A DNA stretch of 64,000 nt from Cordilura impudica (lineage: Eukaryota > Arthropoda > Insecta > Diptera > Scathophagidae). Shown one piece after another: positions 10,062 through 20,884 of the stretch (position 1 is the first letter of the stretch; each line of letters starts with the position of its first letter). A program made the translations under genes and the position numbers. The DNA lies in the NCBI GenBank assembly GCA_963682025.1, contig OY821517.1, positions 53,588,662 to 53,652,661 of the forward strand. Direction: 5' to 3'. Under the pieces are notes generated by a model that made no database searches, had not been told where the DNA came from, and worked only from the letters and a program-made list of their open reading frames with translations.

Positions 10062-12522
10062 TAGGGTGGCCCTTAATAAAAAAAAAGTGTTCAAACTCTC
10101 GGTCGCACCCCTAGAAATATGCGAATATCAAAAAAAGTGAGAAATTCAAAGTTTTAGGCCAATCAAAAAACATTTAGAGGTGGCTCAACGCGATTAAAAA
10201 TTTCAAGTGTGTTTATATGGGGAAAATATGACTATTTTTTCAGATTTTACAAAAATTTCGTTCTACAGTTTAATTTTTCTGCAAATTGTTTTATAATTCG
10301 GAAACAGTATTAAATTATCTTTTAAAAAATCTATAAAATTTCAAAGTCGAATAAAAACTCGTCAAGAAATAGCAAATGCCCCAGACCACTTTTGTCCCAA
10401 AAAAAACTAGGTTATGGATTTTGATGGCATTTTTTCAACTTTAAGAAATAAATTAAAGTCAATATTTTGTTTTAGTCTCTATATCTGTAAGTACTCAGAT
10501 ATGAAGTGTTGTTTTATTACCACCATGTTAACCTATTAAGCATTGAGGCCGAAAATGGAATTTTTTTTTTTTGATAAACTTTTGAAAACTCCTTTTTGAA
10601 GTTTTGAAAAATTTTCTTAAACAAAATTAAAAAAAAAAAAGATCTATCTCTTTAAGGTCTTGTTACATGCATGTTAGAGATTAACTGCGTAAATTTTTAG
10701 GTAAATCCCTACGCCAAAATTTTTTTGGCAAGGATTTTATTTTTGCGGATTTCGAGAAAAATGGGATTTTATTTTGTAAATTTACTATTTCTAAATACTT
10801 ATTATCAAAAATTCATCACTTTTCTACTTTTTAATGTTATATTTTATCTTAATAGCCTAGGGTTTCGAAAAAAAATATTGAAATCCCATTAACCCATTTG
10901 GAATCGGGGTCACATATGACCCCAAGCTAATAAAAAACATTTTATTAAAAAAATCCAAATATTTTGTAAGTGCTCCTGAATTTTTTGATGCGACGCTTAA
11001 AATGTAATAACCAAATGTGTAGAACTTCTGTTCTTAAAATTTTGGGATAAATCCGAGAATGTTAACCTATTATTTGCCAAGGCCAGCTTTCGATTTTAAG
11101 ATATTTTTAAATAAAAATTACCGAAAATGAGTTTTTCTATTAAACTCGAGGAAACCACTGATTAGAATTTAAGAAAAATAATTCGGTTAATTTTTATTTA
11201 TTTAACCCTTCAGTGCTCCTGAACAATATAGATAGTTTTTATACATAAAAGATTTTATAACAAAATTGGTTAAAAATTGTTTTAATTTATATTCGCGAGC
11301 AATAAGCAGATAATTGCACCAAAAATATATCACAATGAATTATTTTGATCGCAGGAGTACTGGAGCCTTCAATAAATAAAAAATAACCGAATTATTTTTC
11401 TTAAATTCGAAATAGTGGTTTCATCGAGTTTAATAGAAAAACTCGTTTTCCGTAATTTTTATTTAAAAATATCTTGAAATCCAATGCTGGCCCTGGCAAA
11501 TAATGGGTTAACGTTCTCGGATTTATACCAAATTTTAGGAACGGAAGTTCTACACATTTGGTTATTATATTTTAAGCATCGCATCTAAAAACACAACAGC
11601 ACTTACAAAATATTTGAATTTTTAAAATAAATTTTCTTTTATTAGCTTGGGATCATATGTGTCCCCAATTCCAAAACGGTTAATGGGTCATATTATTTTC
11701 TTCCGAAACCCTAGGCTATTGAGATCAAATATAACATTTAAAAGTAGACAAGTGATGAATTTTTGATACAAAGTATTTGGAAATAGTACATTTTCAGAAT
11801 ATTTTACAAAAATCCCATTTTGCTCGAAATCCGCAAAAAGAAAATCCTTGCCAAAAAAATTCTGACATAGGGATTTACCTAAAAATTCACACAGTTAATC
11901 TGTAACACGCATTTAACAAGAACTTAAGGAGATAGATCATTTTTTTTAAATTTTTTTGAAGAAAATTTTTCAAAACTTCAAAAAGGAGTTTTCAAAATTT
12001 AAAAAAAAAAATTCCATTTCCGGCCTCAGTGCTTAATAGGTAAACAAGGTGGTAATAAAACAATTCTTAATATCTGAGTACTTACAGGTATAGAGACTAA
12101 AACAAAATGTTGGCTTTAATTAGTTTCTTAAAGTTGAACAAAATGCCATCAAATTCCATAACCTAGTTTTTTTTGGCACAAAAGTGATCTGGGGCATTTG
12201 CTATTTCTTGGCGAGTTTTTATTCGATTTTGAAGTTTTATAGCTTTTTGCAAAGATAATTTAATACTGATCCCGAATTATATAACAATTTGTCACAAAAA
12301 TTAAACTATAGAACGAAATTTTCGTAAAATCTTAAACAAAGTCATATTTTCCCCATATAAAACACACTTGAAATTTTCAATCGCGTTGAGCCACCTCTAA
12401 ATGTTTTTTGATTGGCCCAAAACTTTGTATTTCTCAGTTCTTTTGCTATTCGTATATATCTAGGAGGTGCGACCGAGAGTTTGGACACTTTTTTTTTGTC
12501 CATATAATGAAGGGCCACCCTA
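10062..12522. mobile_element. 2.46-kb fold-back element, hAT-like tips, 8-bp TSD
   Basis: The left arm (about 10062-11224) and right arm (about 11352-12522) are inverted copies of each other, with a loop of about 127 bp. Tips are TAGGGTGGCCCTT and AAGGGCCACCCTA, which fit the hAT tip pattern (C/T-A-A/G-N-G). ATCTGCAC occurs directly outside both tips (10054-10061, 12523-12530), an 8-bp TSD as in hAT and P superfamilies. Landmarks in each arm are GGGGTCACATATGACCCC, a 20-bp block around CAAGTGTGTTTATATGG, and GTGCTCCTG beside the loop. No transposase frame is present, so it is non-autonomous. Confidence 0.9.
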
Positions 12523-12530
12523 ATCTGCAC

Positions 12531-12810
12531 ACATATATACACATGTGCTGTTACGTTTAAACATTTTTCACTATTTTCAGTTTTTTATATAAAATTTTAT
12601 CAGAGTATCTTTATATTTTCTTACGTCATTCCTCGGCTATTGGGCCTAGACGCTCCAAATTCAATACCAAACGAATATTTTAAGCCTGGTACGAATCGCA
12701 CGACTAATTGTGAACAGGAGACAAACAATCAACAGACAATTAATTCAACAGCCAGACAATCAGACATACGTACATCGCCAGTTTGAATTCTCCTTTTATA
12801 AGGATGAAGA
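12531..12810. other. Unassigned stretch
   Basis: Less AT-rich than its surroundings; no ORF or repeat recognised. It may be single-copy flanking DNA. Confidence 0.3.
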
Positions 12811-13404
12811 ATATGGGGCGTTTCATGTCAAGTGACCCAACTTTTGAAACCGATGTCTTCCGATCGGGATGAAATTTCCACTAAGGGTAGTCCTATTGGA
12901 TAGTAATTTAGATACAATTTTTCAACAAGATCGGTCCAGAACTCTCTGAGTTAGCGGGGGTCAAAATTTGACATTTAGGCCAAACAGGTGTTTTTTTTTA
13001 TCCATGTAACTTTTTACCTATTGTTCTTAGGCAAATTTGTCCCAAATAGTTTAGATAGCTATTTCTTCAATCTTTCGAAAAAAAAATTTTTAAAAAAATA
13101 AAATTTTTTTTGACTTGTTTTGCAAAATCAAAAATTTTTTGGACTTTTTTTTTCAAAAAAGGCCCTTTTTTGCTTAAAAGAAAGCTTAGGTTTTCTCCTT
13201 TAAGAGGAGTTTTTTGGTCGCTTAGTGGGATGCGAGTGGGATGTCTATCAAAAAAAAAAAATGTTTTGTAACTCAAGACAACGGTTTTCAATTTTTAGCA
13301 TATGCACTAATTTGAATTTTTTCCTATTAGTGTGTAAGTGTTTCATCCCGATCGGAAGACATCGGTTTCAAAAGTTGGGTCACTTGACATGAAACGCTCC
13401 ATAT
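12811..13404. mobile_element. 594-bp MITE derived from the 15.6-18.3 kb transposon
   Basis: Tips ATATGGGGCGTTTCATG and CATGAAACGCTCCATAT are followed inward on both sides by matching sequence including CCGATGTCTTCCGATCGGG, giving TIRs of about 58 bp. The interior matches the left long TIR of the element at 15599-18342 (CTCTCTGAGTTAG, GGCCAAACAGGTGTTT, GGTCGCTTAGTGGGATG). It is that TIR joined to the far right tip, an internal-deletion derivative with no coding sequence. Confidence 0.8.
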
Positions 13405-13476
13405 ATATAGTTTATGGGGTCTGCGGAATTTATTTGGAAAAGTTACCCTTTGCACAGTAGTGTGGATGGTATAAAC

Positions 13477-15440
13477 AAGTAATCAAATTATAATCAAAAT
13501 ATAGTGAAAAAGTTAATTATATTTTATAGGTCAAAAATGGACCGACCACGACCATATTTGGCAAGGTCGCAAAATCATATACAAACCAAGTTTTTGACAC
13601 AATACTAGACAGCAAGTTGACATGGAAGGCACACGTCAACCATATTACAGAGAAAGCCAAGCGTGCTACAATGATGTGTAGAAGGGTAGCGGGTAGAACC
13701 TGGGGATGTAAACCCCGCATCCTATACTAGATGTACTCCATGATGGTCCGTCCAATCGTGACCTACCGAGCTATTGCGTGGGCCACAAGAAAAGAACTAA
13801 AATCAACTCAAGTGGAGTTAAGTAGAATACAAAGACTAGCGTGTGTTGGGATAACTGGTGCAATGAGGACGTGCCCAACGGCATCACTTGAAGTACTCTT
13901 GGATCAAAGCCCACTACATATAGTGGTGCAAAATAAAGCCCTGGCAACGGCAATCAGGATAAAGGGGGATAAACCTATAACCAGGCTTTATGAAGAGCAA
14001 TGGAACCGAATAAGTCAGGTTAAAGATTACTCCCTCCTAGATTGTCCAATGGACAGGAAGGATAAGAAATAATTTCAAGAAAAACTTTGTTACAAAACTT
14101 AGTAATAAAAAGGAATGGGGTAGTCTGAGTACAGCATATTCTCTAAAGGAGGATACGATCAAATGGTACACGGACGGGTCAAAGACCGGAAATGGAACAG
14201 GGGAGGGAGTCTTTGGGAATAGAACCAAATACTACGAATCAATGGGAGTACACACGAGTATTTTCCAGGCGGAAATTTATGCCATCGATAGGTGTGCACA
14301 GATTAACTTAAATAGGAAGTACAAAAGACAGGACATGACCATATTATCAGATAGTCAAGCTGCTATTCGAGCACTAGGCTCCTATGTAGTAAACTCTAAT
14401 TTAGTACGGGACTGTCTGCAAAGACTGAATGAGCTAGGCAGACACAATAAGGTCAGCCTTTGTTGGGTCCCGGGACATATTGGGATTCGAGGAAATAGGC
14501 AAGCGGATGAGCTTGCCAGAAAGGGAGCTTCCACAAAGTTAATGGGGCCGGAACCGTTTTGTGGAATAGGAAAAGGAGTATGGGAAGGCATACTCAAAGA
14601 ATGTGAGAATCATATCAGACAGGAGCTTTTCTCGAGCCACGTAGGCTTAAGGCAATCAAAACTCTTGTTAGGTAACTACAACGGTAAGAAATTTGAGTCA
14701 TGTATCGGACTATCAAAGAACGGACTGAAAATATTAACCGGGATTCTAACTGGTAGGCTCAGGAAGCATCTGAGCAGGTTAGGATTTGAAGCGAACCCCA
14801 TGTGCAGATTCTGCGATGAGAAGGCAGAATCAGCGGAGCACATACTGGGGGATTGTGGAGCTTTAATGCATAATAGGAAAAAGCACCTGGTTTCTTTCCA
14901 AATACCAGGGAGCGAAATAAAATCACTGGAACCAACCAACATCCTCGATTTTCTGAGGGCTTCAGGATTGGGTGAGATTTTATAGGAACAAACTATTAGC
15001 AGAGGGTAGTACAATAGATCATTTGGTCGCAGTACTTCCGTCACCTCTTTTTTTATACAATATTATTATATTATATAAGTTTGAAAACAATCTATGCAAT
15101 ATTTTTTTGTTATTTATTTTTATTATTATTTAGTAAAGATCGGGAATCAGCTTTATATGGGGAATATAGCTGAAATGACCCTACAGGGTTTATTTTGGCA
15201 CTACTGCTTATAATAGGCACATGTACATCAAATTTTATCGATATATACATGATAATCTGGATATTACGACAATTTTAGTAGGTCTGATAGTGGTTATTTG
15301 TGTGGGGGCTAGGTCTGAACATGCACGATTTTCCTCAATTTCAATAAGTTCGGTCTATTGCCGATGCAAGCTTATATACCAAATTTCATTAGTCGCAAGG
15401 TTTGCATGGACACACATACAGACGGGCGGACATTGCTACC
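13477..15440 (+). mobile_element. Type 2 repeat, split by a retrotransposon
   Basis: The left part, 13477-13592, has AAACAAGTAATC and CAAAAATGGACCGACCACGA. The right part, about 15080-15440, resumes with CTATGCAATATTTTTTTGTT and AAGATCGGGAATCAGC. Together they follow the order of the intact copy at 6445-7221. The gap holds the RT/RNase H retrotransposon. AAGTTT occurs at both junctions. Confidence 0.7.
13594..15079 (+). pseudogene. 5'-truncated non-LTR retrotransposon: RT thumb, RNase H, CCHC-like finger
   Basis: It starts inside the region after the RT core (LDSKLTWKAHVNHITEKAKR). A TAG at 13728 precedes RPIVTYRAIAWA. A TAA at 14070 precedes the RNase H domain. RNase H motifs are WYTDGSKTGNG (first Asp), FQAEIYAID (Glu), TILSDSQAAIRAL (Asp) and CWVPGHIGIRGNRQADELAR (last Asp). 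The main ORF, 14242-14985 (247 aa), ends with CRFCDEKAESAEHILGDC, a C-x2-C-x8-H-x4-C pattern. RNase H after RT is known in the I and LOA groups, so I place it there. Only the 3' part is present, the usual outcome of incomplete reverse transcription. Confidence 0.82.
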
Positions 15441-15598
15441 ACAAGTGGTGAAGGCATAATGAGATTATGCTGACATTTGTAACTACCAAAAATACTTGAC
15501 CCAGATCACCTTTAGTTATACTGATCGACTCAGAATCAGTTTTTTAATCAATTAAGCGATGTCCGTCCGTCCGTAATCAAACTACAGGTTGAATATAT

Positions 15599-18342
15599 AT
15601 ATGGGGGATTTCATGTCAAGTGCACCAACTTTTGAAACCGATGTCTTCCGATCGGGATGAAATTTGCACCAAGGTTAGTCCTATTGGAAAGTAGTTTAGA
15701 CACAATTTTTCAATGAGATCGGTCCAGATCTCTCTGAGTTAGAGGGGATCAAAATTTGACATTTTGGCCAAACAGGTGTTTCTTCTCATCCATGTAACTT
15801 ATTACCTATTGTTCTCAGAAAATTTTCTTCCAAATAGTTTAGATAGATATTTCTTCAATATTTCGGAAAAAAATACTTAAAAAAAAAATAAAAACTTTTT
15901 AGACTTTTTTTTTGCTAAATTAAAGCATTTTTTGCCTTTTTTTTTCAAAAAGTGCATTTTTTTTCATAAGAAAGCTTAGGATTTTTCCTTTAAGAGCTTT
16001 TTGGTCGCTTAGTGGGATGGGAGTGGGATATCTATCAAAATAAATGTTTTGTAACTCAAGACAACGGTTTTTCAATTTTTCACAAATGCACTATTTTGAA
16101 TTTTTTCCTATTTGTGTGTAAAACCTTACAAATAAAACTTATACTGAGAAACTAGACAAATTAACCTTTCCGAAGGTATATAACATACCTAACTAAAATT
16201 TTATACCCTCGATACTGTAATACCCAGAATATGTTAACCTCAGGAAAAAAATCGCTTTTTTTCTATAGAAATATTGAAAAATTATTATTTAGTATTTATT
16301 TTTAATAATAATAAAATTAATGTATAATAATAATATTTAAAATAAAAAGATAAATAATTTATTAAAATTTAATCTTAATTGCATTAGATCCATTTATATC
16401 ATAACCATTTTTATACTTAATTTATTGTAGCTGATGAAGTATTTAAGTCTTGTAAATTTTTAAATACCCAGTCTTTCATCCAGCTTTTTTGTCGCCTTTA
16501 TTTACTGCGTTTTTTTGTCAATCCTTTCTTGGCGTTACTAGGTTCAGCTGTTGATTTCGCTGCTGGTTTATTTGTTGTCTTTGGAAAGAAATCGCATTAA
16601 ATAGAGGCAGCAAACTTTTTCAACTTGAGTCTTCCATCGACAAGCGGTATAAAAGCATGGTATTGAGCGGTGTCATCGATTGTTACCGCAGCATCGAATC
16701 TTCTCTTCAGTGTTTTCAATGTTTCCTGATGATCCTCTTTGCTCCTAAAAACTATTTTAGTTTCTTTACAATAACTCTTTGCCCATTGGAATAAAGCAGT
16801 CGCATCTAAGATGCGATCTTGATGAGAGCACTGGAGGCTATACTTCGCTGCATTTCTTTTAAGGTTTGCTCCAATACCATCACATGCTCCTTTACCATGA
16901 GCAGTAGGATGAAAATGCCACTCAGCTGGCATTCCAAAATCTTTTTAATGGGCCATAAGATTTGCCAAGCTACTTTTGTTTTTAAAATGTTGACGAGCTC
17001 CGTCCGAAACGTAGTATACCTTCGTTACTGTAAATTTAGATTTTAGAAATTTTAGTATTCTCTTCTGGTACTCATAAACTGCAACGCTATCATGTTTTAA
17101 ATCGTAGGATATGATTGACATACTTTTGTGTTCCAGTTTTTCATCTTTCATGTAGTAAATAACTACTGTGAATATAGTTGCTTGGTCGTTATTGAAGTGG
17201 AATGCTTGTATGGCATCCTGAAGAACATATTTATAGTTTTCTGCGAAATCATATGAAATAACGAATTCACCAGACTTCAAAGGTATCTTCAAATCCTTGA
17301 AGAATGACCATTGCTCTTTGACTAAAAAGTCATGGTTTCTCAAGTTTAGCAATCCTGTACACATTTCTTCCACAAAATCATCCACATTTAAAATGATTGT
17401 TTTCAATGTGCATCTGTCAGTCTGAATCCAAGAATCAAATTTGACCTCCTCTATATATTCTCGATCTAAAGAGTTGATTAAATTTTCTTTGATGAGTGTG
17501 TTTTTCGGGCAATTGGTACATTCACCTAAGTGGCAAGAAGTTGTTGCATTAGGACACATAGCCAATTTAAGGCAATCGCGGTAATCGTGTAAATCTTCTG
17601 CCGAATCATCTGTTAAATACTTTAAGTTGATTTCCTTCCACATCAGTTTAACATTTTCATGGTAAATTTGGGTTAATTTCGTGAAGCCAGATTGAAATGT
17701 TGCAAATAACTGTTTCAGGTTACAGATAACCATTCTCTTCTGTTATGTTATGAAGTTATGTTACATACCTTCGGAAAGGTTAATTTGTCTAGTTTCTCAG
17801 TATAAGTTTTATTTGTAAGGTTTTACACACAAATATGAAAAAATTCAAAATAGTGCATTTGTGAAAAATTTAAAAACCGTTGTTTTATTTTATTTTGATA
17901 GATATCCCACTCCCATCCCACTAAGCGACCAAAAAGCTCTTAAAGGAAAAATCCTAAGCTTTCTTATGAAAAAAAAAAATAAAAAAAAATGCACTTTTTG
18001 AAAAAAAAGGCAAAAAATACTTTAATTTAGCAAAAAAAAAGTCAAAAAAAATTTTTTTTTTAAAGTATTTTTTTCCGAAATATTGAAGAAATATCTATCT
18101 AAAGTATTTGGGAGAAAATTTTCTGAGAACAATAGGTAATAAGTTACATGGATGAGAAGAAACACCTGTTTGGCCAAAATGTCAAATTTTGATCCCCTCT
18201 AACTCAGAGAGATCTGGACCGATCTCATTGAAAAATTGTGTCTAAACTGCTATCCAATAGGACTAACCTTGGTGCAAATTTCATCTCGATCGGAAGACAT
18301 CGGTTTCAAAAGTTGGTGCACTTGACATGAAACCCCCCATAT
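15599..18342 (-). mobile_element. 2.74-kb DNA transposon, unnamed family, TIRs about 590 bp
   Basis: The left end ATATGGGGGATTTCATG and right end CATGAAACCCCCCATAT begin inverted repeats that extend to about 16187 and 17755, ending with AACCTTTCCGAAGGTAT on the left. ATATAT flanks both ends (15593-15598 and 18343-18348); the uninterrupted type 2 repeat has a single ATAT-type site here, which supports a short AT duplication. It carries one transposase-like gene between the TIRs. Confidence 0.85.
16597..17733 (-). pseudogene. DDE-like transposase, short form, one nonsense codon
   Basis: A 262-aa ORF (16945-17733) and a 111-aa ORF (16597-16932) lie in one frame, separated only by TAA at 16945-16947, for about 378 aa in total. 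Conserved motifs are ISYDFAENYKYVLQDAIQ, HFNNDQATIF, LKHDSVAVYEYQKRIL, KVYYVSDGARQHFKNK and EWHFHPTAHGKGACDGIGAN. The same order occurs in the 534-aa ORF at 57992-59596 (VVDFSENY, LRHDAASIW, HFQSDGPATQYKNK, WNFSTSGHGKSIADGIGG). The two Asp (DFAENY, SDGA) are candidate catalytic residues. A Cys cluster (CPNATTSCHLGECTNCP) lies near residue 80-95. It lacks the long N-terminus of the other member; the right TIR begins only about 20 bases upstream. Such proteins occur widely in insects and cnidarians, as I recall, usually unannotated. I cannot assign the superfamily. Confidence 0.7.
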
Positions 18343-18439
18343 ATATATTTTGATGAAATTTTATACAGTTTGTTCCATAAGTATAAATCCAACAAATATA
18401 TTTATAATTTTATTATTTCTAAAGAAATTTCTGATATGT

Positions 18440-19459
18440 TTTTACCATGAAAGCTTAGCCTTCTTCTAAGTCAATTTTGATGCGACGAATTCTTCCTAAC
18501 GGTACTTTGTTTTAATATATTTTCATAAAGCGCAGTTATTTGCTGTTTCATTTCTATAAATCCAGTAAGAAGATTTTAGCAAATTTGCATTTAAATTATT
18601 CCATGCTTCGACAATGGTTTGACGTAACTCTACAGCTGTGTTAAATTGGCGATTATCAGCTAAATCCTTCGTACCAATATCCCCCAGACGTTTTCCTTTG
18701 GATTTAAATCCGGAGGGCAAGACAGGATTTTTATGTTATTTGTTTGGTATGTATAGCTGCATTGTCGAGTTGGTATATCCAATTTTTTTCAGCATTCGTA
18801 CTCGAAAATTAAGGAGACTGCTTTGTAAAACTTTTACATATTCTTTACTGTTCATTTTAGGTAAAACTTCTTGAATTTCCAGCGTTTGACTTGAAGAAAT
18901 AGCCCCCCAGAAAAATCGTAGCTCTCGGCTCTCATCATGCCAGTATCCATGAAATCTATCTGGACCATCCAGATTGAACTTTTTCTCATCAGAAAAGATA
19001 ACCTAAAAAGAACATTTTTTAAAAAATAGGAATTAAATAATATTTAGTTAGAATCAGCTTACCGAGCTCCAGTCTGTTGCGATACATTCTTCTGCAGATT
19101 TCATTCTTGCATCAATATGCCTCTTTAAAAGCCGTGGAGCTTTCAATATTTTAGCTCGGATGATGCTGAGATTTCGTTTAAGAGGTCTGCACACTGTTTG
19201 TCGGCATATATTAACTGAGCAAAGTGAAGCAAGTTGCCTACAATTCTTCGTGCTGTTGCTTGCTTCCTTATTAATTTTCCGTTCATAACTACCATCTGGC
19301 TTTCTTTTTCTGTCGCAGCGTTTTGCAGAGCCGTAACTATCAGTATTACGCAAGAAAGAACCAACAAGTCCATGACTTCGACCAATTCTTCGAGATATCT
19401 CGCGAACGCCAATGCCCTCAGATTTTAATGCAATTATCTCCCCTTTTTCAAGCTAACGG
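18440..19459 (-). pseudogene. Tc1-like transposase with a 60-nt intron, frameshifted
   Basis: From the minus-strand start the N-terminus reads LEKGEIIALKSEGIGVREIS then RRIGRSHGLVGSFL, a helix-turn-helix DNA-binding domain; an in-frame TAG lies just before it. GTAAGC...TTTTTAG at 19062-19003 is a clean GT-AG intron: removing it joins CIATDWSS to [15 protein letters not shown], giving the first catalytic Asp in the family context. The second Asp is in [10 protein letters not shown] and the Glu in PDLNPKENVWG, in shifted frames. The C-terminal helix region is ADNRQFNTAVELRQTIVEAW. At least two frameshifts after the first Asp make it non-functional. Confidence 0.8.
19003..19062 (-). other. Intron of the Tc1-like transposase (60 nt)
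   Basis: Minus-strand donor TCG|GTAAGC, a TTCTAAC branch-like motif soon after, a T-rich tract and acceptor CTTTTTAG|GTTATC. Splicing keeps frame and restores the conserved SDEKKF context. Confidence 0.75.
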
Positions 19460-20225
19460 CGTTAATATTCCAAATCCTTCAATTAACTTCAAAAAACTGA
19501 TGGATTTATAGAAAGGCAACAGCGAAAAGTACACATTCTGATAATAGAGTAGAAAAAAGTACCGTTACTGAGCAATGATCTCATCAAATTTTTTCTTCTC
19601 AAATTCAATTAAAAATGAGTATTTTCTGTAGTAGTCTAGGATGTGGATTTATAGTTTTGCAATGGAGTGTATGTGAGCTTCTGTCAACCCTAAGACGATT
19701 GCTATTGAAATTGGTCAAAATTACTGAATGATCAGATCTAGCTCCCATACAAATGGCACCTAAGGGATCGACTTAAGTCACTATAAGATCCATATTAACA
19801 TAATTATCTTGGTCAAATTTGGTATATGTACGTTTATTACACCCACAAATAAGTACTCTACAAATAAACCCATTCTTTGGCTTAGTCCCTATTATAAAGC
19901 TGTTACCCGATTTTCACTTAAGTCTATTAAAACACAAAAATATTGCATAGATTTTCTCAAATTTAGTTTATATATGTTTTAGAGAAGAGTGACTTCGTTA
20001 AATATGATCTTGATCGGTATATATATCGACCTAGTCCTCACAGAAAAATAGCTTCCGATATGAACTTTTTCTTAGCTACAGCAACAAATTCATTATAAAG
20101 CCACAAAATTTTGGTCATTGCTTATTTTTTCTATCCTAGTAGTTGGACTACGACGACCTTTTCTCACGATATTGGGTATCGTATAGTCGGTCTAGACCGT
20201 CTATAATTTTTTTTTTTTACTTGTT

Positions 20226-20882
20226 TCTTTATGTTTTGCATTTCTCTTTATCAATTTGTAGTTCCTAACATAAATTTGGATAATTTCCTTTTCTATTGTC
20301 ACATGCAAAAATGTTTTCGATCTAGTTAATGAACTCTCCAAGTATTGATAAGATCTACTTTTCCAATCCACTTGGCGTAGGATATTATATTGTCAACCTA
20401 GACCTAATGTTTTGTTTCCATTAAAATTTATTGGTGTTTGACAAGTCATCTACTGTATAATTTAGTCAATTGTTGTAATTAACAACATATTCGATTAACT
20501 TTGGTTATTTCTCTGTTAAGTTATCTTAATAAAATAATACTGATTGACAATTGAATTAAGTGTATATTTTCAGGGATTTATGACTTTTTAACACAAATGT
20601 TGTGGTCTCTGCTTGTACAAATGAGTTCGTTATATTCACTAAATTTGTGATAAATTAGCATTTGTAAAAATTTTTGTTGCCGTTGCCGTTAAAGAAAACG
20701 CGACGCTTTTAACGCACAACAATATTATTATGCTTAATTAAATTTTGGAGCCCAACATTTTGTTACTAATTCGCAAATTTACAAAACAATAAATTTAAGC
20801 ATTATTAGACGTAAATTGTTGAAGTGGTGGATAGAATAAAGTTTGGTATGTGATTGGGGACTATTAAATATTTATAATGATA
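20226..20882. other. AT-rich intergenic stretch, no gene seen
   Basis: No repeat boundary or conserved frame is recognised. Confidence 0.3.
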
Positions 20883-20884
20883 TA

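Larger units (their letters stand above)
18366..19669 (-). mobile_element. Tc1-like DNA transposon, 1.30 kb, TA target site
   Basis: The left end (CAGTTTGTTCCATAAG) and right end (CACTCCATTGCAAAAC on the minus strand) each run into TATAAATCC at position 17-25, so the TIRs are equal in length and about two-thirds identical. TA lies outside both (18364-18365, 19670-19671). The length is typical of Tc1. Confidence 0.75.
15455..20225 (-). mobile_element. Type 2 repeat, inverted, split by two DNA transposons
   Basis: The pieces are 15455-15598, 18343-18365 and 19670-20225. Read together they follow the copy at 34140-34899: GATGTCCGTCCGTCCG, GAATATAT|TTTGATGAAATT, then TGTGAGCTTCTGTCAACC, and GTATAGTCGGTCTAGACCG to ACTTGTTT. 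The interruptions are the unnamed transposon (15599-18342) and a Tc1-like element (18366-19669). Confidence 0.78.

Noticed and set aside
10062..12522. Galileo or P-element family for the fold-back element
   Set aside because: Long TIRs fit, but the TAGGG tip and 8-bp TSD fit hAT better than Galileo's 7-bp TSD; without a transposase it stays hAT-like only.
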